A stretch of DNA of 30,634 bases, taken from positions 7,553 through 38,186 of the forward strand of contig NVVU01000017.1 of NCBI GenBank assembly GCA_002733485.1, in the 5' to 3' direction. Shown here one piece after another: positions 1 to 7,467 of the stretch (within the stretch, counting starts at the first letter, position 1; each line of letters starts with the position of its first letter). The DNA comes from Robiginitomaculum sp. (GTDB lineage: Bacteria; Pseudomonadota; Alphaproteobacteria; Caulobacterales; Maricaulaceae). Position numbers and translations under genes: made by a program. The notes beneath the pieces were generated by a model, which did not search any database, was not told the origin of the DNA, and saw nothing but the letters and a program-made list of their open reading frames with translations.

Positions 1-424
1 CCAGGCCGATATTCACGCCATGAAAATTCATGGCAATGAACCGGCCCCCAATGCCAGACGGTTCGAACAGGGCACGCCATCCGTACCGGCGCTTTATGCG
101 GCCAAAGCCGGGCTGGATTATATGCTGAACGTTGGGGTGCAAAACACCCGTGACCATGTGCAGGGCCTGAACCGCACTTTGAAAGACGGCGTGCGGGCGC
201 TTGGCGGTACGCTGGCCTGTAAGCTGGGCGATACGGCGCAAGGCCCCATGGTGGCCATTCGCAGCACGGACGATCATGGGCTGGTAGCGGCATTACAGGG
301 CGACAAAATTATCACCTCCTGCCGCGATGGCAATTTACGCGTTTCGGCGCATTTTTATAATGACATGAGCGATATTGAGGCGGTCTTGCAGGCGCTAGCG
401 AAACACAAGGCGCTGCTGGCTTAG
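1..424 (+). CDS. Class V aminotransferase-fold PLP enzyme, C-terminal part (5' end outside window)
   Basis: The reading frame is open from the first complete codon at position 2 and stops with TAG at 422-424, so the visible ~140 residues are the C-terminal domain of a gene beginning left of the window. The first in-window ATG (20) is probably internal. The sequence has the class V aminotransferase C-terminal pattern: a R-R-F-E-x-G-T-P-S segment with alanine/leucine-rich helices after it, and an ending with R-V-S-A-H-F-Y-N followed by a D-I-E helix, as in cysteine-desulfurase/kynureninase-like and isopenicillin-N-epimerase-like enzymes. The PLP lysine lies outside the window, so the reaction cannot be read. 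Proximity to an anthraniloyl-CoA-type monooxygenase and a formamidase-family gene makes a kynureninase-like role conceivable; this is inference. It converges on the fused monooxygenase. Confidence 0.75.
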   Translation, partial: QADIHAMKIHGNEPAPNARRFEQGTPSVPALYAAKAGLDYMLNVGVQNTRDHVQGLNRTLKDGVRALGGTLACKLGDTAQGPMVAIRSTDDHGLVAALQGDKIITSCRDGNLRVSAHFYNDMSDIEAVLQALAKHKALLA

Positions 425-439
425 TGATCAATTAGCATC

Positions 440-458
440 ACCCCGTTGAAAACGGGGT
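440..458. terminator. Perfect stem-loop between convergent genes
   Basis: An 8-bp perfect stem (ACCCCGTT/AACGGGGT, 440-447 and 451-458) with a 3-nt loop sits between the aminotransferase stop and the stop of the opposite-strand monooxygenase. No uridine run follows on either strand, so it may be a weak bidirectional terminator or part of a dispersed element; the bases after it (GCCGGAATGACGG) resemble the ends of common alphaproteobacterial intergenic repeats. Confidence 0.35.
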
Positions 459-489
459 CCAGTAGCAAGCGCCGGAATGACGGTGTAGT

Positions 490-2835
490 TTATTTAACCG
501 CACGTTGGTAATGGCGGCGATTGGGGCGGGCTTTTTGGGCCAGATCAAACGCCTTTTCATTGGTTTTTTCTGCTTCGCGATAGAGCTGGTATTCGCCGGT
601 TTCATGTTGCGGCGGCCAGTGCTGATCACGTACCCCGTAATGCCCGGCGGCCTGGCGGGTGAAGTTCGGATTATTCAAATGCGGACGTGCCAGCGCGCAC
701 AAATCGGCACGCCCATCGGCGACAATGGTATTGATCTGTTCGGGCAGGGTTATATCGCCCACCGCAATGGTGGGGATGTCCGCTTCCTGGCGGATATATT
801 CGGCAAAGGGCGTTTGCCACATGCGGCCATAAACCGGCTTTTGCCAGGGCACCGTCTGGCCTGATGAGGCATGGATGATATCCACACCGGCGTCCTTGAA
901 CGCCTTCGCAATCACCTTCAGATCCACCAGCGACAGGCCGCCTTCGGCCCAGTCCGACGAAGATAGACGCACCGACATAGGCTTGTCACCCGGCCAGACG
1001 GCGCGCATAGCGGTGAAAACCTCGACTGGGAATTTCACACGGTTTTGCGCCGATCCACCATATTCATCCTGGCGCGTATTGGTCAGCGGCGAAAGGAAAC
1101 TCGCCAGCAAATACCCATGGGCGCAATGCAGCTCCAGCATGTCAAACCCGGCGGCATCGGCGCGCCGGGTTGCCGCCACAAATTCATCACGGATGCGATA
1201 CATATCGCCGCGCCCCAACGCCGTTGGCGTGGCGGATATGTCCTCCAGATAGGGAATGGCCGAAGCGGAAAAAAGCGGCCAATTGTCTTGTATTTTGGGG
1301 TGATGGGGGGTTTCCCAGCCGCGCTGGGTCGAGCCTTTGCGCCCCGCATGGCCCAATTGCAGGGCCATCTTCGCCCTGGTATTTTTATGCACAAAATCAT
1401 TGATACGCGCCCAGGCGTCTTCCTGTTCGTCATTCCAAAGCCCGGTGCAGCCATCACTGATACGCGCATCGGCGCTGGGGCAGGTCATTTCCACAAAGAC
1501 CAGCCCCGCCCCGCCCAGCGCCCGGACGGTATAATGGGAAAAATGCCAATCCATTGGCGTGCCATCTACGGCGCAGTATTGCGCCATCGGGGCCACAGCC
1601 ACCCGGTTGGGAATGGTTAGATCGCGCAAGGAGAACGACGTAAACATTGGGGTTGGGCGCTTTGCTGCTACATCGCGCCCGGTCTCTTTTTGATAGCGCT
1701 GATAAAACTCGTCCTCGGCGGCGCACAAAAAATCCGCATCGCGCAGTTTCAGATTATCCCAGGTAATGGATTTGGCGCGGCTCATGATGGAAAACGAAAA
1801 GGCATAGCGCGACTTGTCCCAATGCTGCGGCATGTTTTCAAACCAGCGCAAAGACACGGCGGCATTATGCTGGGTGATCTCCACCGGAATGCGCCGGGTG
1901 TTTTCGTATTGCTCGAAAATGGCGGGCAAATGTTTCGGATTGTCCAGTACCGCCTGGCTCAGCCCGATGGCACATTCCATGGCCAATTTGGTACCAGAGC
2001 CAATGGACCAGTGCGCCGTGGCCTTGTTATCACCCAAAAGCACAATATTACCCACGTTCCAGCGATCACAGGTGATCACCGGAAAATTACGCCACAAGGA
2101 ACGGTTGGTGATAAAGCCATGGCCATCCAGTTCGTCGGCAAAAACGCCCTCCAGATAGTGGGCGCACTCGGCCTCGTCCATATCGGCAAAGCCGCTGGCC
2201 TGCCAGCATGCATCAGTGGTCTCCACCACCCAGGTCGAATGCCCTTCCTCATACTGATAGGTATGGGCACAAAAATGGCCATGTTCGGTTTCTTTAAAGA
2301 AAAACGTAAAGGCATCCAGCGGCCTGCTGGATCCCAGCCAGACAAAATAATTGGGGCGAAATTGCGTGTGCATGCCAAATTCGCCCTGATGTTTATTGCG
2401 AATGGCGCTGTTTATGCCATCGGCCGCCACAATCAGATCACTGTCAGCAAAGCGAGTGCCAAGCGTGTCCGGATCAATCACAGTGGAATAGTGAATTTTC
2501 ACCCCCACCGCCTCGCAGCGGTTCTGCAATACCTGCAACAGGGTCAGGCGCGAGCATCCGGCAAAGCCGTTTCCGCCGACTATGGTGCGTTCCCCCTTGT
2601 GCTCGATGACAATATCGCTCCAATGGGCAAAGCTGTCACGGATCATATCGTATGAGGCCAGATCGGCGCTTAGAAACTCATCCAGAGTTTCATCAGAAAA
2701 CACCACGCCAAAGCCAAACGTGTCATCGGCGCGGTTTTGCTCATAGACCTCAATGTCAAAATCGGGCCGCGCTTTTTTGGTCAACAACGCAAAATACAAC
2801 CCGCCTGGCCCACCGCCGATTACCGTGATTTTCAT
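490..2835 (-). CDS. Fused FAD monooxygenase / old-yellow-enzyme reductase (2-aminobenzoyl-CoA monooxygenase-reductase or salicylyl-CoA 5-hydroxylase type)
   Basis: The 781-residue product joins two flavoenzymes. Residues ~1-380 are a class A FAD monooxygenase, with the Rossmann motif I-G-G-G-P-G-G at 5-11 and a G-D motif in NIVLLGDNKATAHWSIGSGTK. Residues ~395-750 are a YqjM-like NADH:flavin oxidoreductase barrel with H-A-G-R-K-G and the H-C-A-H-G-Y-L-L-x-x-F-L-S-P ... Y-G-G-S-x-x-N-R signature. This architecture is known from 2-aminobenzoyl-CoA monooxygenase/reductase (Azoarcus evansii), which hydroxylates and then reduces the ring, and from salicylyl-CoA 5-hydroxylases. Sequence alone does not choose between them; RidA-like, hydratase and dehydrogenase neighbours favour an aminoaryl-CoA. 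I start at 2835 because GGGAGAG lies about 7 nt upstream; a second ATG is adjacent (2838) and a longer frame (2868) lacks a ribosome site. The divergent MarR gene probably regulates it. Confidence 0.88.
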   Translation of the reverse strand: MKITVIGGGPGGLYFALLTKKARPDFDIEVYEQNRADDTFGFGVVFSDETLDEFLSADLASYDMIRDSFAHWSDIVIEHKGERTIVGGNGFAGCSRLTLLQVLQNRCEAVGVKIHYSTVIDPDTLGTRFADSDLIVAADGINSAIRNKHQGEFGMHTQFRPNYFVWLGSSRPLDAFTFFFKETEHGHFCAHTYQYEEGHSTWVVETTDACWQASGFADMDEAECAHYLEGVFADELDGHGFITNRSLWRNFPVITCDRWNVGNIVLLGDNKATAHWSIGSGTKLAMECAIGLSQAVLDNPKHLPAIFEQYENTRRIPVEITQHNAAVSLRWFENMPQHWDKSRYAFSFSIMSRAKSITWDNLKLRDADFLCAAEDEFYQRYQKETGRDVAAKRPTPMFTSFSLRDLTIPNRVAVAPMAQYCAVDGTPMDWHFSHYTVRALGGAGLVFVEMTCPSADARISDGCTGLWNDEQEDAWARINDFVHKNTRAKMALQLGHAGRKGSTQRGWETPHHPKIQDNWPLFSASAIPYLEDISATPTALGRGDMYRIRDEFVAATRRADAAGFDMLELHCAHGYLLASFLSPLTNTRQDEYGGSAQNRVKFPVEVFTAMRAVWPGDKPMSVRLSSSDWAEGGLSLVDLKVIAKAFKDAGVDIIHASSGQTVPWQKPVYGRMWQTPFAEYIRQEADIPTIAVGDITLPEQINTIVADGRADLCALARPHLNNPNFTRQAAGHYGVRDQHWPPQHETGEYQLYREAEKTNEKAFDLAQKARPNRRHYQRAVK

Positions 2836-2856
2836 CATATCTCTCCCACTTGCATT

Positions 2857-2894
2857 TAATTTAGTCATAAGATACTTACATGTAAACTAAATTA
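2857..2894. promoter_or_regulatory. Overlapping palindromes between divergent monooxygenase and MarR genes; probable MarR operator
   Basis: Two symmetries lie in the 74-bp divergent spacer. One is a 9-bp inverted repeat, TAATTTAGT (2857-2865) and ACTAAATTA (2886-2894). The other is a perfect 10-bp palindrome, TTACATGTAA (2876-2885), abutting its right arm. AT-rich palindromes of this size next to a marR gene are typical MarR-family operators, and aromatic-cluster MarR proteins often release DNA on binding an aryl-CoA. Assignment to this regulator is inferred from position. Confidence 0.6.
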
Positions 2895-2909
2895 TGAAAT
2901 GGATTAGCC

Positions 2910-3356
2910 ATGAGCGACAAAACCGCCCTGAAACTGTGGCTGCAACTGGCAAAAACTTCGGCCTTGTTACAAAGCGAAATCACGGCGCGCCTGCGCACCC
3001 ATTATGGGCAATCCATGGCCCGGTTTGATGTGTTGTCACAACTGGCGCGTACCGATGGAAAACGACTGGGGGTAAGCGCTCTATCGCGTATGCTGATCGC
3101 CTCATCGGGCAATATATCGCGTCTTCTGGACCGGATGGAAAAGGAAGGCCTGCTGGAACGCAGCCCCGCGCCGCGCGACCGGCGCAGCATTATGATCGGC
3201 CTGACCCCGGCCGGGGCAGACCTGTTTACGCGCATGGCCAAGGATCACGAATGCTGGGTTGGGGAAATCCTGGCAGCCATGTCCAAGGCGGATCAACAGG
3301 AATTGCTGGAAACGTTGACCTCATTACAACGCGTAATGTCGGCTAAGCCTGAATAG
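2910..3356 (+). CDS. MarR-family transcriptional regulator (divergent from the monooxygenase)
   Basis: The 148-residue product has a full MarR winged-helix layout: an N-terminal dimerisation helix, a recognition helix around L-S-R-M-L-I-A-S-S-G-N-I-S-R-L-L-D-R-M, and a wing with the family's basic P-x-x-R-D-R-R motif followed by I-G-L-T-P-A-G. Relatives in aromatic-degradation clusters (BadR, CouR, HcaR types) are repressors relieved by aryl-CoA ligands. The gene starts 74 bp from the divergent monooxygenase start, with palindromes in between, so autorepression and control of that gene are likely. It converges on the RidA-like gene with a 6-bp gap. It is a different protein from the second MarR at 6154-6609. 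The ligand cannot be read from sequence. Confidence 0.9.
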   Translation: MSDKTALKLWLQLAKTSALLQSEITARLRTHYGQSMARFDVLSQLARTDGKRLGVSALSRMLIASSGNISRLLDRMEKEGLLERSPAPRDRRSIMIGLTPAGADLFTRMAKDHECWVGEILAAMSKADQQELLETLTSLQRVMSAKPE

Positions 3357-3362
3357 GCTTGC

Positions 3363-3761
3363 TCAGCCAGCCGGGATAACCGCTATAGTTTCAATCTCGA
3401 TTTTGGCACGGATTTCCATCAGGGCGACAACCTGAACACAGGCCATGCAGGGAAATTGGCGGCCCATAGTCTCTTTCCAGGCGGTCCCGATTTCTTTCTG
3501 GCGCGCCAGATAGTCATCACGGTCGGTGATGTACCAGGTCATGCGTACAATATGCTCAGGATTTGCTCCGGCCTCGGCCAGAATGGCGATGGTGTTGATC
3601 AGGGTTTGGCGGATCTGATCGACCAGGTCATCGCTTTCAAATTCTTCTTGGGCGTTCCAGCCAATCATACCAGCGGTAAAAACCATGCGCCCCTCGGCCG
3701 CTATTCCATTGGCATAACCTCTGGGGCGTTTCCAGCCACCCGGTTGTAATATGTGTTTCAC
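3363..3761 (-). CDS. RidA/YjgF-like protein lacking the usual catalytic arginine
   Basis: The 132-residue product has the length and fold signature of the RidA (YjgF/YER057c/UK114) family, ending in K-I-E-I-E-T-I-A-V-I-P. Classical RidA hydrolyses enamine/imine intermediates using an arginine in F-P-A-R-S-x-V-E-V; the aligned stretch here is F-P-C-M-A-C-V-Q-V, so Met replaces that Arg. It may belong to a non-RidA subfamily and act on, or simply bind, an unsaturated amino intermediate. The start is GTG at 3761, whose bases overlap the TGA of the thioesterase gene (GTGA), with a GAGAG ribosome site ~7 nt upstream. It is the last gene of the six-gene minus-strand operon. Confidence 0.85.
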   Translation of the reverse strand: MKHILQPGGWKRPRGYANGIAAEGRMVFTAGMIGWNAQEEFESDDLVDQIRQTLINTIAILAEAGANPEHIVRMTWYITDRDDYLARQKEIGTAWKETMGRQFPCMACVQVVALMEIRAKIEIETIAVIPAG

Positions 3762-4183
3762 GAAAGGCTCTCTTCAATCTGATAGGGCAACATGCGCTGG
3801 CGCACGGCATCGGGCCATGGGGCGGATCCGGTAAAATCGGTCTTGCTGCACACCAGCACCGCGCGTGAAGTAATGCAGGTATCTTCGCCCCGCACGGCAT
3901 TGACCCGCAAGACCAGCGAGGAGCGGCCAAGGTGGATTATGCCCAGCATCACATCCAGCTTTTCGCCAAGGCGGCATGGCAGTAAAAATTGCGTGCTGAC
4001 ATCGACCAAAGGCGTAGTCAGGTCAAACTTCTCACGAAATTCGGAAAAACTGTGATCCAGCGCATCATCAAACCAGTCTTCAACCACCGAGTTTTGAATT
4101 TCAAAAAAGCGCGGATAGAAAATGACTCCCGCCGAATCCGTATGGCCAAAGCGCACTTTGCCGGGAACTTTAAAAAAGCCCAT
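3758..4183 (-). CDS. Acyl-CoA thioesterase of the 4-hydroxybenzoyl-CoA thioesterase (4HBT) family
   Basis: The 141-residue hotdog-fold protein carries the 4HBT active-site motif F-G-H-T-D-S-A-G-V-I-F-Y-P-R-F at residues 12-26, with Asp16 the expected nucleophile or base. Family members hydrolyse aryl- or acyl-CoA thioesters in the cytoplasm; here it may release a ring-cleavage product or rescue CoA from dead-end thioesters. A longer frame could begin at a TTG (4216), but ATG 4183 is preferred because AGGAAA precedes it by ~9 nt and it lies 4 nt past the acyl-CoA dehydrogenase stop, keeping the operon's tight packing. The substrate is inferred from context only. Confidence 0.85.
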   Translation of the reverse strand: MGFFKVPGKVRFGHTDSAGVIFYPRFFEIQNSVVEDWFDDALDHSFSEFREKFDLTTPLVDVSTQFLLPCRLGEKLDVMLGIIHLGRSSLVLRVNAVRGEDTCITSRAVLVCSKTDFTGSAPWPDAVRQRMLPYQIEESLS

Positions 4184-4187
4184 ATGC

Positions 4188-5348
4188 TCAATTTTCCTGT
4201 AGAAGCTGGCGTGCAATGACTATTTTTTGCACTTCCGACGCCCCTTCATAAATCCGCAGCGCCCGCACCTCGCGATATAGCTCCTCAACCTTTTGGCCCT
4301 TGGTTACCCCCAGACCGCCCAGCAATTGCACCGCCTTGTCGATCACGCTTTGGGCCTGATCGGTGGCATAAAGCTTGGCCATGGCTGCCTCGCGGGTGAC
4401 CCGGGTGCCTTGCACATCCTTGGTCCAGGCGGATCGGTAAATCAATAAGGCCGAGGCATCCACATCCAGCGCCATTTCCGCCAGCATGCCCTGCGCCAAT
4501 GGCAAATCAGCCAAGGTCGCCCCGAACATTTTCCGGCGGCGTGCATGACCCAAAGCCTCGTCCAGCGCCCGGCGGGAAAAGCCCAGCGCTGCCGCCCCTA
4601 CGGTGGTGCGAAACACATCCAGCGTCGAAAGCGCCACCTTGAAGCCGCGCCCCTCTTCGTCCAGCAAATTGGCCGCCGGTATGGCGCAATCCCTGAACGT
4701 CAAACGCGCCAACGGATGCGGGGCAATCACTTCGATCCGCTCGGCGATCTTTAGTCCGGGGGTATCGGCATCGACAATGATGGCGCTGACCCCGGCATCG
4801 GTTTTGGCAAAGAGGGTATAGAAATCTGCAATGCCCCCATTGGAAATAAAGGTCTTTTGACCATTGGCCAGATACTGATCGCCATGGCGCGTCAAATGCG
4901 TGCTCATGGCGGCGGCATCAGATCCGGCATCGGGTTCGGTCAGCGCAAAGGCGGCGATTTTTTTGCCCGCTGCCACGGCGGGCAGATAGGCATTTTTTTG
5001 CGCTGCATTGCCAAACATGCTGATCGCGCCCGAGCCAAGCCCCTGCATGGCAAAAACAAAGTCCGCCAATCCACTATGACGCGCCAGCGTTTCACGGATC
5101 AGGCAGAGCGAACGTACGTCCAAACTCTCATGCACACCGCCAAACTCTGCTGGCACGCAATAGCGCAGCCAGCCGCCTTTCCCCAACGCCGCTACCAGCG
5201 CGCGGCAAGTCCCATCCACGTCCTTGTGGGCATTTTTTGCATCAACAATAGCGGGCAGTTCGCGGCCCGCCCACGCGTCCAGCTCTTGGGTCAATGCGCG
5301 GTGGTGGTCCTCAAAGAACGGCCACTCAAGAAAGCTTTTGTCAGACAT
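4188..5348 (-). CDS. Acyl-CoA dehydrogenase
   Basis: The 386-residue product matches the usual length of FAD acyl-CoA dehydrogenases. It has A-F-A-L-T-E-P-D-A-G-S-D in the FAD/substrate region, K-T-F-I-S-N-G in the middle beta domain, Q-L-L-G-G-L-G-V and a C-terminal R-I-Y-E-G-A-S-E with Glu368 at the usual catalytic-base position. These enzymes make an alpha,beta-unsaturated acyl-CoA and pass electrons to ETF. In this operon it would act on a dearomatised cyclic or ring-opened acyl-CoA. Start ATG 5348 overlaps the hydratase TGA by one base (TGATG), with GAGGG ~6 nt upstream; the TTG one codon earlier is less likely. Confidence 0.92.
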   Translation of the reverse strand: MSDKSFLEWPFFEDHHRALTQELDAWAGRELPAIVDAKNAHKDVDGTCRALVAALGKGGWLRYCVPAEFGGVHESLDVRSLCLIRETLARHSGLADFVFAMQGLGSGAISMFGNAAQKNAYLPAVAAGKKIAAFALTEPDAGSDAAAMSTHLTRHGDQYLANGQKTFISNGGIADFYTLFAKTDAGVSAIIVDADTPGLKIAERIEVIAPHPLARLTFRDCAIPAANLLDEEGRGFKVALSTLDVFRTTVGAAALGFSRRALDEALGHARRRKMFGATLADLPLAQGMLAEMALDVDASALLIYRSAWTKDVQGTRVTREAAMAKLYATDQAQSVIDKAVQLLGGLGVTKGQKVEELYREVRALRIYEGASEVQKIVIARQLLQEN

Positions 5349-6157
5349 CAATCGCCCTCGAACACCGGTTTTTCCCTGGCCACAAAGGCATGATAGGCGC
5401 GTTCAAAATCGCGGGTCTGCATGCAAATGGCCTGCGCCTGGGCCTCGGCCTCTATGGCAGTATCGAGGCTCATATCCCATTCCATATTGAGCTGGTTTTT
5501 GGTGATACCATTGGCAAAACTTGGCCCCGATGCCAAACGTCGGGCCAGTTTCATCGCCGCGCCATCCAGCGCATCAGCTTCGTGAATGGCATTAAAAAAC
5601 CCCCAGTTTAGGCCTTCATCGGCACCAAAACTGCGCCCGGTCATCAGCAATTCTGAGGCCCGGCCCTGGCCGATAATACGCGGCAGCATGGCGCACGCCC
5701 CCATATCGCACCCGGCAAGGCCAACCCGGTTAAACAAAAACGCGGTTTTGGCCTCTGGTGCAGCCAGACGCAGATCCGAAGCCATAGAAATGATCGCCCC
5801 GGCACCGACACAAATGCCGTCAACGGCGGCAATGATGGGTTGCGGGCAACCGCGCATGGCTTTGACCAGATCGCCGGTCATGCGGGTAAAGTCCAAGAGT
5901 TCCGTCATATCCATTTTGGTCAGCGGCGCGATGATCTCATGCACATCGCCGCCGGAACAAAAATTGCCCCCCTGACTGCCAAAAACGATGGCCTTGACCT
6001 TTTTGTCATAAACCATTGCGCGAAACATATCGCGCAGTTCAGCATAAGATTCGAAAGTAAGCGGGTTTTTACGTTCCGGCCGGTTCAGCGTGACGCGGGC
6101 CACGCCGTCTGCAAAGGTCCAGCAAAAATGCGTCGGCGAAAACTGATCGGGGTTCAT
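5348..6157 (-). CDS. Enoyl-CoA hydratase/isomerase-family protein
   Basis: The 269-residue crotonase-fold protein has the first oxyanion-hole segment G-G-N-F-C-S-G-G-D-V-H-E, the second V-D-G-I-C-V-G-A-G-A-I-I-S-M-A-S-D-L-R, and an active-site loop G-L-A-G-C-D-M-G-A-C-A-M-L-P-R. The acidic residue in that loop is Asp rather than the usual Glu, so the chemistry may be hydration, ring hydrolysis or isomerisation. In this cluster it probably acts on a cyclic enoyl-CoA formed after ring oxidation and reduction. The ATG at 6157 overlaps the upstream MarR TGA by 4 nt, indicating translational coupling. Confidence 0.9.
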   Translation of the reverse strand: MNPDQFSPTHFCWTFADGVARVTLNRPERKNPLTFESYAELRDMFRAMVYDKKVKAIVFGSQGGNFCSGGDVHEIIAPLTKMDMTELLDFTRMTGDLVKAMRGCPQPIIAAVDGICVGAGAIISMASDLRLAAPEAKTAFLFNRVGLAGCDMGACAMLPRIIGQGRASELLMTGRSFGADEGLNWGFFNAIHEADALDGAAMKLARRLASGPSFANGITKNQLNMEWDMSLDTAIEAEAQAQAICMQTRDFERAYHAFVAREKPVFEGD

Positions 6158-6609
6158 TCACTTTTCCGTTTCGTATTTGTGTCGGGTTCCATCTGCCCCA
6201 GCAGCGCACGCAGGTCTGCCAGATCCTTCGCATTCAATTTGGCAAAGGCATCACGGATCCATTCCTTGTGCTCTGTGGCCATGTCGTTAAACAGCGACAA
6301 TCCTTCGGGCGTTAGCGAAAAAATCACGCCGCGAGCATCTTTGGGGCTGACCCGGCGTTCCACAAACCCGTCGCGCATCAAAGGGGCCGTGACCTGTGTG
6401 GTATTGCCTTCGGTGACCATCAATTGCCTTGATAATTCACCGGCGCGCAAGCCCTCCGGATAGCAACGCTGTAACGCGGACATAACATCAAATCTGGAAA
6501 TAGAGACGCCAAATCGCGCCCGCAATTGCGCATCCACCGATTTTTTTATGGTATTCGAAGTATTTAACAAGGCCAGCCATGCTCTTAATGTGTCACTCCC
6601 GTCTGTCAT
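6154..6609 (-). CDS. Second MarR-family regulator, embedded in the catabolic operon
   Basis: The 151-residue winged-helix protein has a MarR recognition-helix region (L-S-R-Q-L-M-V-T-E-G-N-T-T-Q-V) and the wing segment S-P-K-D-A-R-G-V-I-F-S-L-T-P-E-G. The wing is less basic than in the first MarR (D-A-R rather than D-R-R). It lies between the dehydrogenase and hydratase genes, with 4-nt ATGA overlaps on both sides, so it is made with the pathway enzymes. This suggests feedback control of the operon from the promoter upstream of the SDR gene, and perhaps of the divergent ior-like operon. The operator is not proven; a near-palindrome at 7380-7393 is a candidate. Confidence 0.9.
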   Translation of the reverse strand: MTDGSDTLRAWLALLNTSNTIKKSVDAQLRARFGVSISRFDVMSALQRCYPEGLRAGELSRQLMVTEGNTTQVTAPLMRDGFVERRVSPKDARGVIFSLTPEGLSLFNDMATEHKEWIRDAFAKLNAKDLADLRALLGQMEPDTNTKRKSE

Positions 6610-7343
6610 GCAATGCTCTCCCCGCCATCAATCACTATGGACTGGCCGTTGGTGGCCCCGGCCCCTGTCCCCGATACATACGACACCGCATCGGCAACCT
6701 CGTGCGGCAATACAGCGCGCCCCATGGGGTTATCCCTGATCAGCCGTTTTAGCGCGGCCTCTTGTGTGCAGCCTGTCTTTTTCATGATCACGTCCAAAGA
6801 GCCGTCCAGCAATGGCGTTTGCGTAAACCCGGGACAGATCGCATTGACGGTTACCCCGGTTTTGGCCAGCTCGATCGCCAGGGTTTTAACCAGCCCCAGT
6901 ACCCCGTGTTTGGCCGCACTATAGGCCGCCGTATAGGCATACCCCTTCAGGCCAGCCGTTGAGGCAATCACAATAAATCGTCCCCAACCGCGTTCAACCA
7001 TGCCCGGAATGGTGGCCTGTGCACATAAAAAAGCGCCGGTCAGATTGACCGCCAACATGGCCTGCCACATTTCCATATCCGTTTTTAGCGCCGGTGCCGT
7101 GGCCGCCGCCCCGGCATTATTGACCAGAACATCTATGGGGCCAGCCTTTGCAAAGGCCTCGGTTACGGACTTTTCTTTGGTGACATCCATCAACAGATAA
7201 TCAAAACCGCTGGCCTTCAGCGCCGCTTTATTGCGTCCCGCTACCAACACCCGCGCGCCGTCATCCGCCAAACGTTTGGCACAGGCCAGACCGATCCCCG
7301 ATCCGCCGCCAGTCACTAATGCCGTTTTTCCTTCTAGGTTCAT
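6606..7343 (-). CDS. SDR-family NAD(P)-dependent dehydrogenase (3-hydroxyacyl/3-hydroxybutyrate dehydrogenase-like)
   Basis: The 245-residue classical short-chain dehydrogenase has T-G-G-G-S-G-I-G (11-18), N-N-A-G (75-78), Asn100, Ser128 and the Y-x-x-x-K pair Tyr141/Lys145, so the catalytic tetrad is complete. The C-terminal P-G-F-T-Q-T-P and I-V-I-D-G-G-E segments resemble D-3-hydroxybutyrate dehydrogenase and FabG-like enzymes. It would oxidise a hydroxyl made by the hydratase, or reduce a ring ketone. It is the first gene of the minus-strand operon and starts at 7343. Its stop overlaps the MarR start (ATGA). The gene diverges from iorA across a 124-bp spacer. Confidence 0.92.
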   Translation of the reverse strand: MNLEGKTALVTGGGSGIGLACAKRLADDGARVLVAGRNKAALKASGFDYLLMDVTKEKSVTEAFAKAGPIDVLVNNAGAAATAPALKTDMEMWQAMLAVNLTGAFLCAQATIPGMVERGWGRFIVIASTAGLKGYAYTAAYSAAKHGVLGLVKTLAIELAKTGVTVNAICPGFTQTPLLDGSLDVIMKKTGCTQEAALKRLIRDNPMGRAVLPHEVADAVSYVSGTGAGATNGQSIVIDGGESIA

Positions 7344-7379
7344 AGTGTGTCCAGTTCCGGGATTTTGAGCCTAGCATAG

Positions 7380-7393
7380 CTAAAATATTATAG
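7380..7393. promoter_or_regulatory. AT-rich near-palindrome in the SDR/iorA divergent spacer
   Basis: CTAAAATATTATAG is a 14-bp palindrome with one mismatched pair, centred on AATATT, 36 bp upstream of the SDR start and ~75 bp upstream of iorA. Its size and composition suit an operator for the MarR encoded in the left operon; binding is not shown. Confidence 0.35.
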
Positions 7394-7467
7394 CACTAAA
7401 ATAAATACCGATAAGATCTAGCCATAGCATGTCAGGCGCGGCAAGATAGGCGCTTAAGGAGCAAGGT

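Noticed and set aside
1690..2655. 321-residue plus-strand frame opposite the fused monooxygenase
   Set aside because: The minus strand encodes clear FAD monooxygenase motifs over the same bases; the plus frame has no ribosome site or recognisable domain.
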